DNA of 64,000 nucleotides from Paraspadella gotoi (lineage: Eukaryota > Chaetognatha), in the NCBI GenBank assembly GCA_051294375.1, contig CM119265.1:544457-608456 (forward strand), read 5' to 3'. A model generated the notes under the pieces. It was not told the DNA's origin, made no database searches, and saw only the letters and a list, made by a program, of their open reading frames with translations. Made by a program: the position numbers and the translations under genes. Positions 13,140 to 24,221 of this stretch are shown here, one piece after another (position 1 is the stretch's first letter; each line of letters starts with the position of its first letter).

Positions 13140-13330
13140 GACAAGGCGCTAACAGGGCTGATATCTACTATCAGTAACTACATTGCCAACCAATAGAACG
13201 GGCCCTTGGCTTTGAACCAAGAGTGCGAGAGTTCCAGGCCCCCTAGCGGCTTACGGCTTATTGGCGATTAATCTCTGTACATAATGGTCATGAGCTGATA
13301 GCTTCACTCACTAAGCCAGCGGGAAACAAC
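13140..13330 (-). repeat. tRNA-derived SINE-like sequence
   Basis: Read on the minus strand it starts with TGGCTTAGTGAGTGAAGC followed by TATCAGCTCATGACC, an A-box region closely similar to the copy at 45.35-45.43 kb. It ends with a B-box-like TTGGTTCAAAGCC. This is consistent with a degraded tRNA-headed SINE downstream of innexin B. Confidence 0.5.
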
Positions 13331-13593
13331 TTAGAAATTAATGCTTATTGGTGAGATGCAAGTGTAAAAGTGTCCTGTATAGAGGAAATCTGTAGATACA
13401 AAGTTAGGTTAAAGTGACTGAGAGTACAGGAGGTAACCAACTCCCTCTGACTGTAAATCTCCCCCATACTCAGTCAGTTAGTTTTCACAGAGGATCTTGG
13501 ATCATTAGGTTCAGAGATAAAGTGTGTAGCCAATGCGTAATTAAAACGTTGATACAAAAATAGCTTTATCAAAAGGTTATCGATATTACTTGA

Positions 13594-16500
13594 CTACAAC
13601 ATAATGTTTTTTTCCCCACCGTTCATGTCCGGCGCTGATGGTTGCGCAGTCACATCGGGATAAAGACTAAAACTGGCAAAGTTGTTGTGATTTTTTCTGC
13701 TTTTGAGTAAAGGCTTGGATGGAGAGGACGAGGGCGAAGCGGGGGCAGCTTTGGGGGCGGCGGCGGCAGCGGCTGGGGCAGCGGATGGGGCAGCGGATGG
13801 GGCAGCGGCGGAGGCGGAAGAGGAAGAGATTTTCTTAGGAAGAAATTCGTCGTCATCTTTGTTATTTCCAGGAGAAAAAGGAAAACTTGGTCCATTGATG
13901 CTTAATTGATTCACAGCTTTTTTCTGAATAAAAGATTACAAATTTATTGTAATAATAATAATAATTTTGTTAAAAAACGTACAGGATATCTCTTATCCAC
14001 TATATTTAAAAACAAATTACCTTGAAATCTTCATAAGTCTCCTGTCGGATTTTTACTATTAAATGTTTAGGAGCCTCGTCCCAGAATTTACCTTGAAGTG
14101 TTTGAAAGCCTCGTCCCAGAAACTTAAAATCTTTGTAAACCTCGTCCAATAATATTACTTTAAAATCTTTGTAAGCCTCGTCCAATAATATTACTTTAAA
14201 ATCATTGTAAGCCCCGTTCCAAAATCTTATTTTATAATCTTTGTAAGCCTCGTCCCAGAATATTACCTTGAAATCTTTATAAGCCTCGTCCCAGAGTTTT
14301 ATGATAATTTGATCAGCAGTAACATTTCCCAAATTGAATTCTACCAACATCATGATGAAAATACCTTTGGAAGGAAAGTCAAATTTACTAAAAATTATAA
14401 TTTACTATTATTTACAGATGTTCTAAGATTACAGGTCAATGTTTTAACGACACTATGTTCTAATGAGTCTTTAAACAACCTATTATGAATCTCCATGAAT
14501 CATAATGGCGATATCATGCCTCAACCTTTTTAGTATGAATGTTGGACATAAACTTTTGCCACCAGGTCTCAGGCTTTTTTCTCACAATCAGACTTAAACC
14601 TTTATTCTCTCCATCGGGCATTTTTTCTCACCATCAGGTCTTTTTTCTCACCATCAGGCCTTTTTTCTCACCATCAGGTCTTTATTCTCACCATCAGGCC
14701 TGAGTCTTTTCTCTGTGAAATCTTTCCACATTTCTTCCCAAACTCCGTCCTCAGTCGCTTGTTCCTTTCTGTGATTAACTTCCAAATAGTGAAGTATGAA
14801 TTGCGTCCGTGACGGAGTCCAAACGATTTTACGCAACCAAATCACAAAATTTAATGCGGTGAAGATAAGTAGTCCAAGGAGATAAAGTGAAACGATAGCG
14901 TAGATCTGGGAAAAAAGTTTAAACTAGAAAACACTAAAATATTATGCAATTTCATTATCAGGAAATGCAGATATAATGGGAGTTTATAAACAAGACTATG
15001 AAATTGGTACAACTAATATAAAAATTATCCATTCATTAAATAAATAAGCTATCTTGCCCCTGATTTTGCACGGGCTATGGTGGTTCAGGGCCTCCATCAC
15101 TCTTACACTTGAGATAATGACATATCAGTTTTCTGCTAGTTTTCTATCAAGACTCTCTCACAGTCTAGTTTATTCACCCCCAGAAAACCTGGCTTCCCTA
15201 TCAATGAATGTTTCATTTGTTTGAAAAGATCACTCCCTATGTTTCCTGATTGTACATAAACTGGCAGGGTTCTTGTAAGGTCATCTTGTAAGAGAGATGG
15301 AAGCCCGAACCCACCATAGAATGTCCAAAGTAAGAGGCAAGATAGCTTATTTATAAATGCATGGGTAATAGGTAATTATCATTTTGGTTGTACAAATTTT
15401 AAACATAACATAACAGAGATGCTTCCTAATAGGGTTTATATTAACCTTCCCGTTTTACCTTGTCATTGTAAAGATTGATTGGCAGGACACAATGACATGT
15501 GTAGGACAATAAGTAACCATGAAGTTGAGGTTGTCCTCTGAATTCACAGATGGTGTTGATTGGAAAACGAGGAGATTCAACCCAGTCTGTTAGAAAATTA
15601 GCTTTTTTTAAAATATGCCAGTCTGACAAATATTGACCTTTTAAACACTTTTATTACTAGTCACTAAGATTAAGGATAAATATGTATCCATATGTATTGA
15701 CCTGAATTAAAGACAACTCCTTTCAGGAAAGAGAACCCATGTTCAATGATGCTTACATGAAGGAATTTGTGTAAACCATAGAGTTGACCAAAACAATTAA
15801 AGACGTACAACAATTTTGTCTATAAAAACAGTTGAAGCCAAATTTAGATTTTAAATCAAAATTTATTAAAAAAACATCCATTGCAAAGGTTTATTTTTGT
15901 CTTATATTGTTTAATAATAGAAGTAATACAGTAATACGTTCTTAGGTTGTTTAAACTATAATCTTTGTTTGTTTTGAAGTCAGTAAACTTACCATTAAAT
16001 AAACAAAGCAAAGAAAGTTCCCGTTTTTCATTCCAATTCCAGTAATTTTCTGAATAATAAAATTATTAATTTATTACTTTCTATAATATTTTTGACTCAA
16101 TTGTTAGTTAATTATTACATAACATCTTCACAAACGGTTTCCCAGAATGATCTTACTTCGCTTAATACTCTAGCAAGATTAGATTGTTCACTCTTTGCCA
16201 GTTTCCTTGTCACTTTGATGTATCTTTTGAATTGTTCCGCCAAATCTTCGAGCAACTCAAGCCTTTCTTCCTTTTTACCCACGATCTCCTCAAGCCCTTG
16301 TGCGCCGGTCAAGAAAGATTTTATGTGAACACCTGAAAGAAAATAATCTTCATAAGAGATTGTTAAGTTTTATACTTTTATAATGGTGTAGCGATTGTCA
16401 AATCTGTAAAAAACTGACTTCATCACCATTCTTGACAAAAACTCACAAAAAAGTTTAAATTCATGGCGGTGACTGACTTATTTTTAAACTTTTAAACTTG

Positions 16501-17874
16501 ATATTGCGACTTAAAAAGTAGAATCTCTCAACTGATGTTTATCGCATTAATATTTAATTCCATTGAAAATGAGTTTCTGCGTTGGAAAGTTACGCGATGG
16601 GGAAACTTGTAAAATTGATGACACAAACCAGCATCTCTCTCTCTCTCTNNNNNNNNNNCTCTCTTTCTCTTTCTCTCACCCGAGTTTGAAACCAAGCTTG
16701 TCCAAACTAAATGCGGGGCGTAAAAAAGAAAAGCTTGCATCGATATAATGATTGGAATCCATTGATAATAAGAAACGAATTTCTTTGTTCCTTTTAATTC
16801 TGTTTCTCCGAAATCGTCGTCGTCGTCGTCGTCGTCGTTGTCTCCTCTCAGAATTACATCTGTGCTTTGAAACGAACGGAAGGCGTCGTATTTCGATTTC
16901 ATTATCTGATAAAAAATGTTTGGTATGATTTTTAATTGGAACATAATTAAACAATAAAAAGTCGATAGGGAAATGTATTTGTCCAGTTAAAATGGTTAAC
17001 ATGGTTGCTACAGTTACTACAGATGCTACAGTTGCTATAGCTGCTATTTTTGCTACAGTTGCTAGAGCTACTACATTTGCTACAGTTGCTATTGCTGCTA
17101 CATTTGCTACAGTTCATAAAACCTGATACGTAGACGCTGTCCAACAATATGCATTAACGTAATTTTCCTGGGCTTCTGAAAAAGGTAAAAAAATAAATAA
17201 TAAAATGCTAAATAGTGTAAATAAAAAGATTTACATATTTTAAAAAAAAAGTAACCACATCGAAAAGATAAAGTATTACTGACCTGAAAATACTGTGGAG
17301 TGAAACATTCTATCGGGTCACCAACAAATTGTTTTAGACCCAAAAAAATGAGAATAATTAAGAAGAGGATGACTGTGTATTGGCGATTGCTCGGTCCACT
17401 CCATCGTCGATGGCAGCGTCCTGTGGGGCAAAGTTGGTTAACTAATTCATTAATCATTTACTAATTATTACAAAGTCACTACATATATTACAGACTAATA
17501 AGAAATAAATTAATAATTATGCTACAGATTTTTAGAAATCCGCTGCTTGATTATAGCTTACCTTATTTAGTTTGACAATATGTTACTTTTAGAAATTTAG
17601 TTTTATAGATATTGATTAATACGTGATATATTTATTTACAATTTTTTTAACTTAGTAATTGTAAATAATTTCAAAAGTAGTGAGTAAACCCACCAAATAA
17701 TATTTTCATACAAATTTTGTGATATTAACATTGAAATTTATCTATTTCTCAAGAATTACCTAATTTTAAAAATATAACTCAGAATAATAAGAATTATTCT
17801 GCAGATTTTATGTTAGCATAATTAATTTAATTCACCTCCATAATTCGATCTTTAAAATCCAAAAGAAAAGACAT
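13594..17874 (-). CDS. Innexin B (gap-junction/hemichannel protein), 11 exons
   Basis: This is a tandem paralogue of innexin A. Exons (minus strand): 17836-17874 (same 13 first residues as A), 17284-17420, 17123-17175, 16680-16905, 16157-16332, 15993-16049, 15702-15819, 15459-15586, 14692-14905, 14267-14364, 13594-13923. It shows DDGVDR and [79 protein letters not shown] and [10 protein letters not shown]. The intracellular loop has an Asp run (a GAC repeat). The last exon is a Lys-, Asp- then Ala/Pro/Ser-rich tail ending in KNIML. Exon 2 lacks two single bases against an open frame: one C before the residues RQYTV, and one T before its donor. The full product would be about 525 residues. Differences from A: the B exon at 14692-14905 corresponds to two A exons, and the loop exon boundary is shifted. 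Both splice junctions at the 3' side have tandem copies (separate entries). Confidence 0.92.
14030..14310 (-). repeat. Tandem copies of an innexin B exon end and its splice donor
   Basis: Downstream of the exon 14267-14364, the last ~30 coding bases and the donor (encoding DEAYKDFK, then GTAATATT) recur about seven more times in a diverged ~40-bp array. Variants include DEAYKDYK, NGAYNDFK, DEVYKDFK and ETYEDFK. The array stays open for 115 codons on the minus strand. Innexin A has a single copy, so the expansion happened in B. Confidence 0.85.
14575..14700 (-). repeat. 20-bp tandem array of an innexin B splice-donor junction
   Basis: The junction RPDG|GTGAG of the exon 14692-14905 is repeated as exact or near-exact 20-bp units. 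On the plus strand these read TTTTTTCTCACCATCAGGCC, at 14621-14640, 14641-14660, 14661-14680 and 14681-14700, with worn copies further left. Each unit carries a GATG|GTGAGAA donor. Confidence 0.9.
14998..15400. repeat. Dispersed repeat R1, inverted pair in innexin B intron
   Basis: A left arm (GAAATTGGTACAACTAATAT, then AAGCTATCTTGCCCCTG and GGCCTCCATCACTCTTACA) is followed by an inverted right arm (GTCCAAAGTAAGAGGCAAGATAGC to GGTTGTACAAATTT). Together they form a ~400-bp element with long terminal inverted arms. Single arms occur elsewhere in the window (see the R1 entries). Confidence 0.75.
16649..16658. other. Assembly gap (10 N) in a CT tract
   Basis: The gap falls inside the (CT)n tract next to the innexin B exon 4 donor. 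The other two 10-N gaps (3683-3692, 36823-36832) also fall in GA tracts, so microsatellites broke the assembly. Confidence 0.95.
16985..17115. repeat. GCTACAGTT-type minisatellite in innexin B intron 3
   Basis: A degenerate 9-12 bp repeat (TGCTACAGTTGCTA) lies directly downstream of the exon 17123-17175 donor. It gives an open SNCSKCS-type frame on the minus strand, which is not taken as coding. Confidence 0.7.
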
Positions 17875-18290
17875 TTTGATGATTTTTTTTATATTAAAAC
17901 CTAAAAAGAAAACAATTAAATATTAAATGTAGTTAACAAAATTGATATTATTACAAAAGTGATTTAAAATCTTTTATTATTTATTTTTTTTTGCTTATAA
18001 AGATTATTTCAGTGTCTTGAAATTAAACTTTCTTGTAAGCGGAATGCAGGACGCTTTCAGAAAGTAAACGAATTTTTTTTTAAACAGAAACAGCGACGTA
18101 AAAACAGAAAAAAAACAGAATAAAAAACATTAACAAAATTTAACTAAAAACAACTAAAAACAACTAAAAACAACTAAAAACAACTAACAACAACTAACAA
18201 CAACTAACAACAACTAACAACAGTCGTTGGAAAAACATTGAATTTTCTCGACTTCTTCGCTTTTAACGAAACAAACCGGTTTTCTTCTTT

Positions 18291-18337
<47 letters not shown>

Positions 18338-18725
18338 TCTTCCATTTTCCACTCCCTCTCTCTGTAGCAGGTTCTTGTTTCTGTCAATCTCTGTTGTTCC
18401 TTTGTTTTTGACTTTTGGCAAAGATTTTTTTCAATTTGACAAAAACAAAAGAATTTCAGCCAAAAAGGTCAGGAGTAAATAAGGCGTTGTGCCTCTATTA
18501 GGAGCTGAAGAGGAGGGGGAGAAAAAGGGATGAGAGCGAGTTTTAGTGAGAGAGGGAGAGAGAGAAAGAGTGAGAGAGAGAGAAAAAGAGAGAGAGACAG
18601 AGTCATAATTTCATTGCCTCTTCAGTTTAAGCGACGCAAAAACAGAAAACCTGACAACAAACAAAATATTGAGACGCCTTGGGTGAAACAGAGAGAGAGA
18701 GAACGAGAGAGAGAGAAAAATGAGA

Positions 18726-18785
<60 letters not shown>

Positions 18786-18899
18786 TGAATCGTAAGAAGA
18801 TTATTTAAATTTAAAGGTAACAGTCTTATTAATTAGACCAACTAATCAAACTAACTCACTAACAAAAAACAATGTTGTTACAAATATTACAGCAATGAT
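17875..18899. other. 5' flank of innexin B with simple repeats
   Basis: This should contain the innexin B promoter and 5' UTR, but no motif is convincing. It has AACAACTAAA units at 18145-18225, (GA)n at 18292-18335, and GA-rich blocks at 18540-18600 and 18690-18786. Confidence 0.5.
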
Positions 18900-19040
18900 A
18901 CCGTAAACTGCCTTGGGGGCGTGGAAAACCCTCAAGCCTGGTTCTAAGCCCAGAACCCGCTCTATGGCTGCTAGAGAGGGTTAAAGAAGTTGAGGATAGT
19001 CATCTTCAGTCCACTTTGCCTCTTATCCACGATCTTAATA
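18900..19040 (+). repeat. Dispersed repeat R2, copy 1
   Basis: A ~130-bp conserved unit begins GTAAACTGCCTTGGGGGCGTGG, has a tRNA B-box-like CCTGGTTCTAAGCC, and ends with CAGTCCACTTTGCCTCTTATC. Copies 2 and 3 lie at 36190-36320 and 38905-39040. It is probably SINE-derived. Confidence 0.75.
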
Positions 19041-19079
19041 TAACAACCTAAAAAGATCTAAGCAGGAAATGAATCTGAT

Positions 19080-19560
19080 AAAATGATAGATGTGGCAGGA
19101 AAAAATGATAAATTATGGAATTATAGAATGATAATGATAGATTGATAAAATGATAGATAATGGAATGATAATATGATAATGATAGATTGATAGAATGATA
19201 GATGATGGTATTAAAGTATGATAATGATGGATTGATAGAATGATAGATAATGGAATGATAATATGATAATGATAGATTGATAGAATGATAGATGAAGGAA
19301 TGATAGTATGATAATGATAGATTGATAGATGATGGAAAGATAATATGATAATGATAGATTGATAGAATGATAGATGAAGGAATGATAGTATGATAATGAT
19401 AGATTGATAGAATGATAGATGATGGAATGATAATATGATAATGATAGATTGATAGAATGATAGATGGTGGAATGATAATATGATAATGATAGAATGATAG
19501 AAGATGGAATTATAATATGATAATGATAGATTGATAGAATGATAGATGATGGAATGATCA
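19080..19560. repeat. ~45-bp ATGATAGATTGATAGA minisatellite
   Basis: About ten copies of a unit built from GATAGATTGATAGAATGATAG followed by ATGGAATGATAATATGATAAT. The 118-codon minus frame (IYHSINLSLSYYHS repeats) is a by-product. Confidence 0.88.
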
Positions 19561-19669
19561 AGGTCAAGGTTAATTTTTATTCATTGAAAAAAAATCAGAT
19601 TTCATTTGAAATAAAAATTAGATTTTTAGCTCAAAAGTAGAGAAAACAATTTTTTACCGCTTTCCTTGT

Positions 19670-19857
19670 TTTACTTGAAGAAAGAAAGAAAAAAGCAAAG
19701 AAAGAGAAAAAAGGAGAGAGAGAGAGAGGTTTGTGTCTCTACTGTTTACTGTCTCGAGGGGATTTACAATGGGTCGAAGCAAAAGGGGAGGAAGGAGAGA
19801 AATGACAGAAAAAAAAGAAAGAAAAAAAGACAGAAAAAAATGAAAGAAAGAAAGAGA

Positions 19858-19905
<48 letters not shown>

Positions 19906-20400
19906 GACAAAAAAGCAAGCACACCAGCTAGCAAGAAAGGGAAGGAAAGAAAATACTGCTTGGTGACCTCAACAGAAAACGTTACGCGTTTACGCGAGCA
20001 AAAGAAAACCAGTAAACCGGAAAAAGAGTCAGTTTCTATTAGTTTAAACTTTAAATACTTTTATTGATTTTTATTAGTTTTGTAATTTGAGTTAATTTAA
20101 TGAAAAGAAAAACAGAAATACATGAAAGAAAAGAAATCAAAGGAAAGATATAAAGAAAGAACAAAAAAAAGGAAGGTTAGAAAGAATGATAAAAAAAGAT
20201 AGAGAGAAAGAACAAAAAGAAAGGAAGGTACAAAAGAATGATAAAAAATGAAATAACAAAATTTAAAACAAAAAATAAAACCCAAAAATGAACCGAAAAA
20301 GGAGAAGGAAAAATTAGGAAAGAAAAAAAATGAAGGAAAGAAAAAAGTATAGAAAAGAACAGAAAAACAAGTATGAGCAAACAATGTCGGATCTGCCCAC
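19670..20400. repeat. GAAA/GAAAGA purine-rich low-complexity block
   Basis: Long GAAA and GGAAA runs are interrupted by a short unique segment (~19930-20090). The Lys/Arg-rich or Phe/Ser-rich open frames follow from composition only. Confidence 0.75.
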
Positions 20401-21205
20401 GATCATTATCGGTAATTATTAATTAATAACTATTTAATAATTAATTCAAGTTAATTAATTATTTAATTAATTAATGAATAATTTATTCAAACTAATTATT
20501 TAATTAATTAGGCAAATAATTAATTAACTAATTTGATCCGAAATGTTTATTTCGATTAATTGACTGATTAATTATTGATTAATTAATTGACTAATTGATT
20601 AATTAACTGATTAATAATTTGATTAATTAATACATCTTGCATTTACATTTAAAATAAAAAGAAAAAGAAGCATAATCAATTAGTGAAATAGGTACTTTGT
20701 TTTTTCCATTTAAACTCATTTTTATCAAACGATTCTATCGAAATTGATTTCCAGTTTAATCACACACTTTTCTACCCAAATACAAAATTTCAAGTCAATC
20801 GCCCCATCCACTCATGAGTAATTGGTGTTCAAATAGTGATATATATATTTTTTTGTTTTTTCTATTTAAACTAATTTCCAATCAGACGATTCCATCGAAA
20901 CTTCATATACAGCTCAATCACACACTTCCTTACCCACACACAAAATTCCATTCCAATCCATCCATCCAATCACGAGTAATTGGTGTTTTTTGCTAAGGTG
21001 GGACGGACGGACGGACGGACGGACGGACGGACGGATGGACAGACGGACAGACGGACGGACGGATGGACATCGTTTTTTTTGCATAATTTATCATAATTCG
21101 ATGTTCTGACATGATATAAGTGAGTGCCTGACAATATTGAGGGACCGACGGACCAACAAAGTGAATTATAGAGTCGGGATCTGCTGAAAGCAGAACCGAC
21201 TAAAA
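20375..21205 (+). mobile_element. Helitron-like non-autonomous element R3, most complete copy
   Basis: It begins GAGCAAACAATGTCGGATCT and continues through an AT-rich TTAATTAA cassette. Next come two ~165-bp internal repeats (20697-20840 and 20850-20990, each with TTCCATTTAAACTCATTT-like and AATCACACACTT motifs) and a (GGAC)n microsatellite (21000-21065). It ends in a hairpin (21177-21197, 9-bp stem with one mismatch) followed by ACCGACTAA at 21195-21203. A 3' hairpin a few bases before CTRR is the hallmark of Helitrons, and internal microsatellites are known in helentron-associated elements. No replicase/helicase gene is present. Confidence 0.55.
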
Positions 21206-21244
21206 AGTAAGGAGTCTGAAAACAGATTTCTCCCTGTGGGCCTC

Positions 21245-21560
21245 TTGCAAAAAAATAGGAGTAGATAGTAAAGAAGAAAAGAAAGAATAGAAAAAGAAGA
21301 GAAGGAATAAGAGAAGAAACAAGAGAAGAAAAAAGAGAAGAAAGTAGATAAGAAAGAAGAGAAGAAAGAAGAGAAGAAAGAAGAGAGGAAAGTAAAGAAG
21401 AAAAAAGAGAAAAAAGAAGAGAAGAAAAAAGAGAAAAAAGAAGAGAAGAAAAAAGAAAAAAATAAGAGAAGAAAGAATGCAAGAAAAAGAGAAGAAAGAA
21501 GAGAAGAAAGAAGAGAAAAAAGTAGAAAAGAAAGAAGAGAAGCAGAGAAGCATTTTACGG
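21245..21560. repeat. GAAGAAAGAAGA purine minisatellite
   Basis: GAAGAAAGAAGAGAAGAAAA-type units of 12-15 bp run for ~300 bases directly after the R3 element. Confidence 0.8.
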
Positions 21561-22430
21561 AGGAAGAACAGTTAGAGGAAAGAAAAGCCCTAGAGATTAA
21601 TTAAGAGCTCAAGAGGTACTTAAGGAAAATAGTAATTTAAATACATATCATATACATTAAGGCGGGCCAAAATAAATAACTTTTTATCATTAAGAGTTCT
21701 GTAATACAAAATTAATTTGTCTATTATATACTTAATCAAATTTTACTATCACTTTTTCAACTAGTGAAGCACAGAATAACATTGAAGCATTTAAATATTT
21801 ATAAATGAATAGAAAAAAAAATTAAAAATAAAAAAAAAATTAAAAAAATAAATTTTAAACTTTTAATTTTAAAAAACGGATTTAGATAGCCCATAAAAAG
21901 TTGTCTACACAAAGTATAATTCGTTTTTCAATATGTCAACGATCATAATTGGATTAAATAGAGAAAAAACCTGAAAAATAATAATCATCATCATCATGCC
22001 ATAATTTTTAAAGTTTTTGTTAATTTTAACTGATAAAACATAAAAATTTTGAAATATTGTAATAACAGCTTTTAAAAATTCTAAATTCCTAAAAATTATA
22101 GTAATACAATAAACTTCAAATGCTTCTATGTTATTAACTATACATAAAATCTAGAAAATTTGTTAAATTTTGTTATATCTCGGAGTACCCTTAGTATTTA
22201 CCGTGTTCTTCCTTAATATACATAATATATATATGTATGGTTGCTAAAGAAGTAAATAAGATATATTATAGAATGTAATATATATATATAAAGTCATTAC
22301 CCAAATGGACAGTAGAGTGGACCGATAAAAATATTTTGCGATTGAACATTATTTTTTTGCTGCCTTTGTATTTTTTTAGCATAACAGTATAGCAAAATGT
22401 ACTTTTTTGGTGGTAAAAAAATAAAAAAAA
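21560..22430. other. AT-rich sequence without a gene
   Basis: No open frame, repeat or RNA gene is supported. The stretch contains short ATATAT runs at ~22220-22290. Confidence 0.6.
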
Positions 22431-22765
22431 CTTTTAAAGAAAGAAAATTGAATGAAAGAAAAGTAAAAATAAAAGTAAAAAAAGAAAAGTAAAAGAAAGA
22501 AAAGTAAAAGAAAGAAAAATAAAAAAAGTAAAAGAAAGAAAAGTAAAAGGAAAAAAGTAAAAGAAAGAAAAGTAGAAGAAAGAAAAGTAAAAGAAAGAAA
22601 AATATAAAAAGTAAAATAAAGAAAAGTAAAAGAAAAAAGTAAAAGATAGAAAAGTAAAAGAAAAAAAAGTAAAATAAGAAAAGTAAAAAAAAGAAAAGTA
22701 AAAGAAAGAAAAGTAAAAAAAGAAAAGTAAAAAAAAAAGTAAAAAAAGAAAAGTAAAAGAATTCG
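22430..22765. repeat. AAAAGTAAAAGAAAG minisatellite
   Basis: About twenty units of a 14-16 bp purine repeat with a regular GTAAAAG core. The Phe/Leu-rich minus-strand frame is spurious. Confidence 0.85.
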
Positions 22766-22958
22766 TTTTCCCCTCAAAATCGTTTGGCCAGGAAAATGAG
22801 GCAAAAACATGGAGTCGATTCTTGTAACAAATAAAATTAGAGTTTTCGGTTATTTACTTTGTTGAATTGAAGGATAAAGAATTGAATTGACGGTAACAGA
22901 ATGGGATTGAAATCGGAGGTAAAAAAAGGAGAGAGAGAAATCACTGACTTTCTCTCTC

Positions 22959-23069
<111 letters not shown>

Positions 23070-23292
23070 CTCCGTCTTCCTACTTTTGTCTCTCCCAATT
23101 TCTTTACCTTTGGCGGCCAAAGAAAAAAATGGGAAATCCAATTCTAATGTCTTTCTTCTCACATCTTGCAAACAGAGATTCAGTCAAGAGAAACGTTGCA
23201 GCCTCTGTGTGCATTTGTAGCAAATAAAGCCTGAGTCAGTATGAAATAGGTTCAACCATAAAATGTAATTTGCACTTTTGAAATTTTACACA

Positions 23293-23332
<40 letters not shown>

Positions 23333-23443
23333 CTCTCTCTCTCTCTTTCCCCATCTCTGTCGCTTTCTCTCACACTTTCTCGTTCTCCCCTGGCGGCCAC
23401 TCCATGTGCAGTTTATGACCACGAATGTCCTGGACGCATTGTT

Positions 23444-23529
<86 letters not shown>

Positions 23530-23904
23530 TAAAGTAGAGAAAAGGGGGATAAAGAGAGGGAGAGAGAGAGGGAGAGAGAGAGAGAGAGAAAGAAAATAAG
23601 AAAATACCTTTAATTCTTTTTATTTTTTCTTCCCTAAATAACTTTTTCCTTTTTTTCATTCGCCAGATGTTAACCTTTTTCCTCATCCATGCTTTCTTCT
23701 TCCACCTTTTTCCACTCATCCACCAGCCCATTACCCCCGACCACCTTTATCCCTCCTCATTCCCATCCCCTTGCCCTCCACCTTCATCTCGCCTCCCCTT
23801 TCATCTTCAACCCTTCCTGAACAATTTCAGGTGCGAATCAAAATATTCATGACGTCATTCATCAAATTTACGCATATTTTTTTTTCTTTTTCTTTCTTTT
23901 TTTT

Positions 23905-23985
23905 CTTTTTTAGTTTCGCTTCGAGAGCTCGAGGAGCAACTTTATAAGTCACTTTTCGGTAAGTCTGTCATACGTTAAAAATGCG
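23905..23985 (-). mobile_element. R4 hairpin-ended element fragment
   Basis: On the minus strand this reads GACTTACCGAAAAGTGACTT, then ATAAAGTTGCTCC, then the 12-bp palindrome TCGAGAGCTCGA (23921-23932), then AGCGAAACTAAAAA. It shares the flanks and CTAA end, but not the stem sequence, with the copy at 25.64 kb. Confidence 0.5.
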
Positions 23986-24221
23986 GATTTTCTCGAATAT
24001 AGTTGGTTGTTCATTTGTTAAGACAGGAAAAAAACTCAAATCTAAGTGACTGCTAGAGCCGCCTTCGGGAAATCCTAAAACTACAAAGAATAAAAGACGG
24101 AATTCCGATGCAGTGTTTGTCATAAATACTTGGGCTAAGAAAGTCAATAATTGGAACTTCCGTTCTTGTTTTCTTTTTTTTTATATTGCATTCTATTAAA
24201 TGTAAACAACACTGCTATCTA

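Larger units (their letters stand above)
9353..13593. other. Intergenic sequence between the two innexin genes
   Basis: No gene is supported here. The region contains (GA)n at 9769-9856, (ACG)n-type trinucleotide repeats at 10136-10200, TCAA repeats at ~10485-10530, several CTTTTTT-type runs at 10820-10870, the 11.4-11.7 kb and 12.77-12.96 kb minisatellites, (GA)n at 12123-12174, and a SINE-like fragment at 13.14-13.33 kb. It must include the 3' end of innexin B and the promoter of innexin A, but I see no clear core promoter. Confidence 0.6.
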
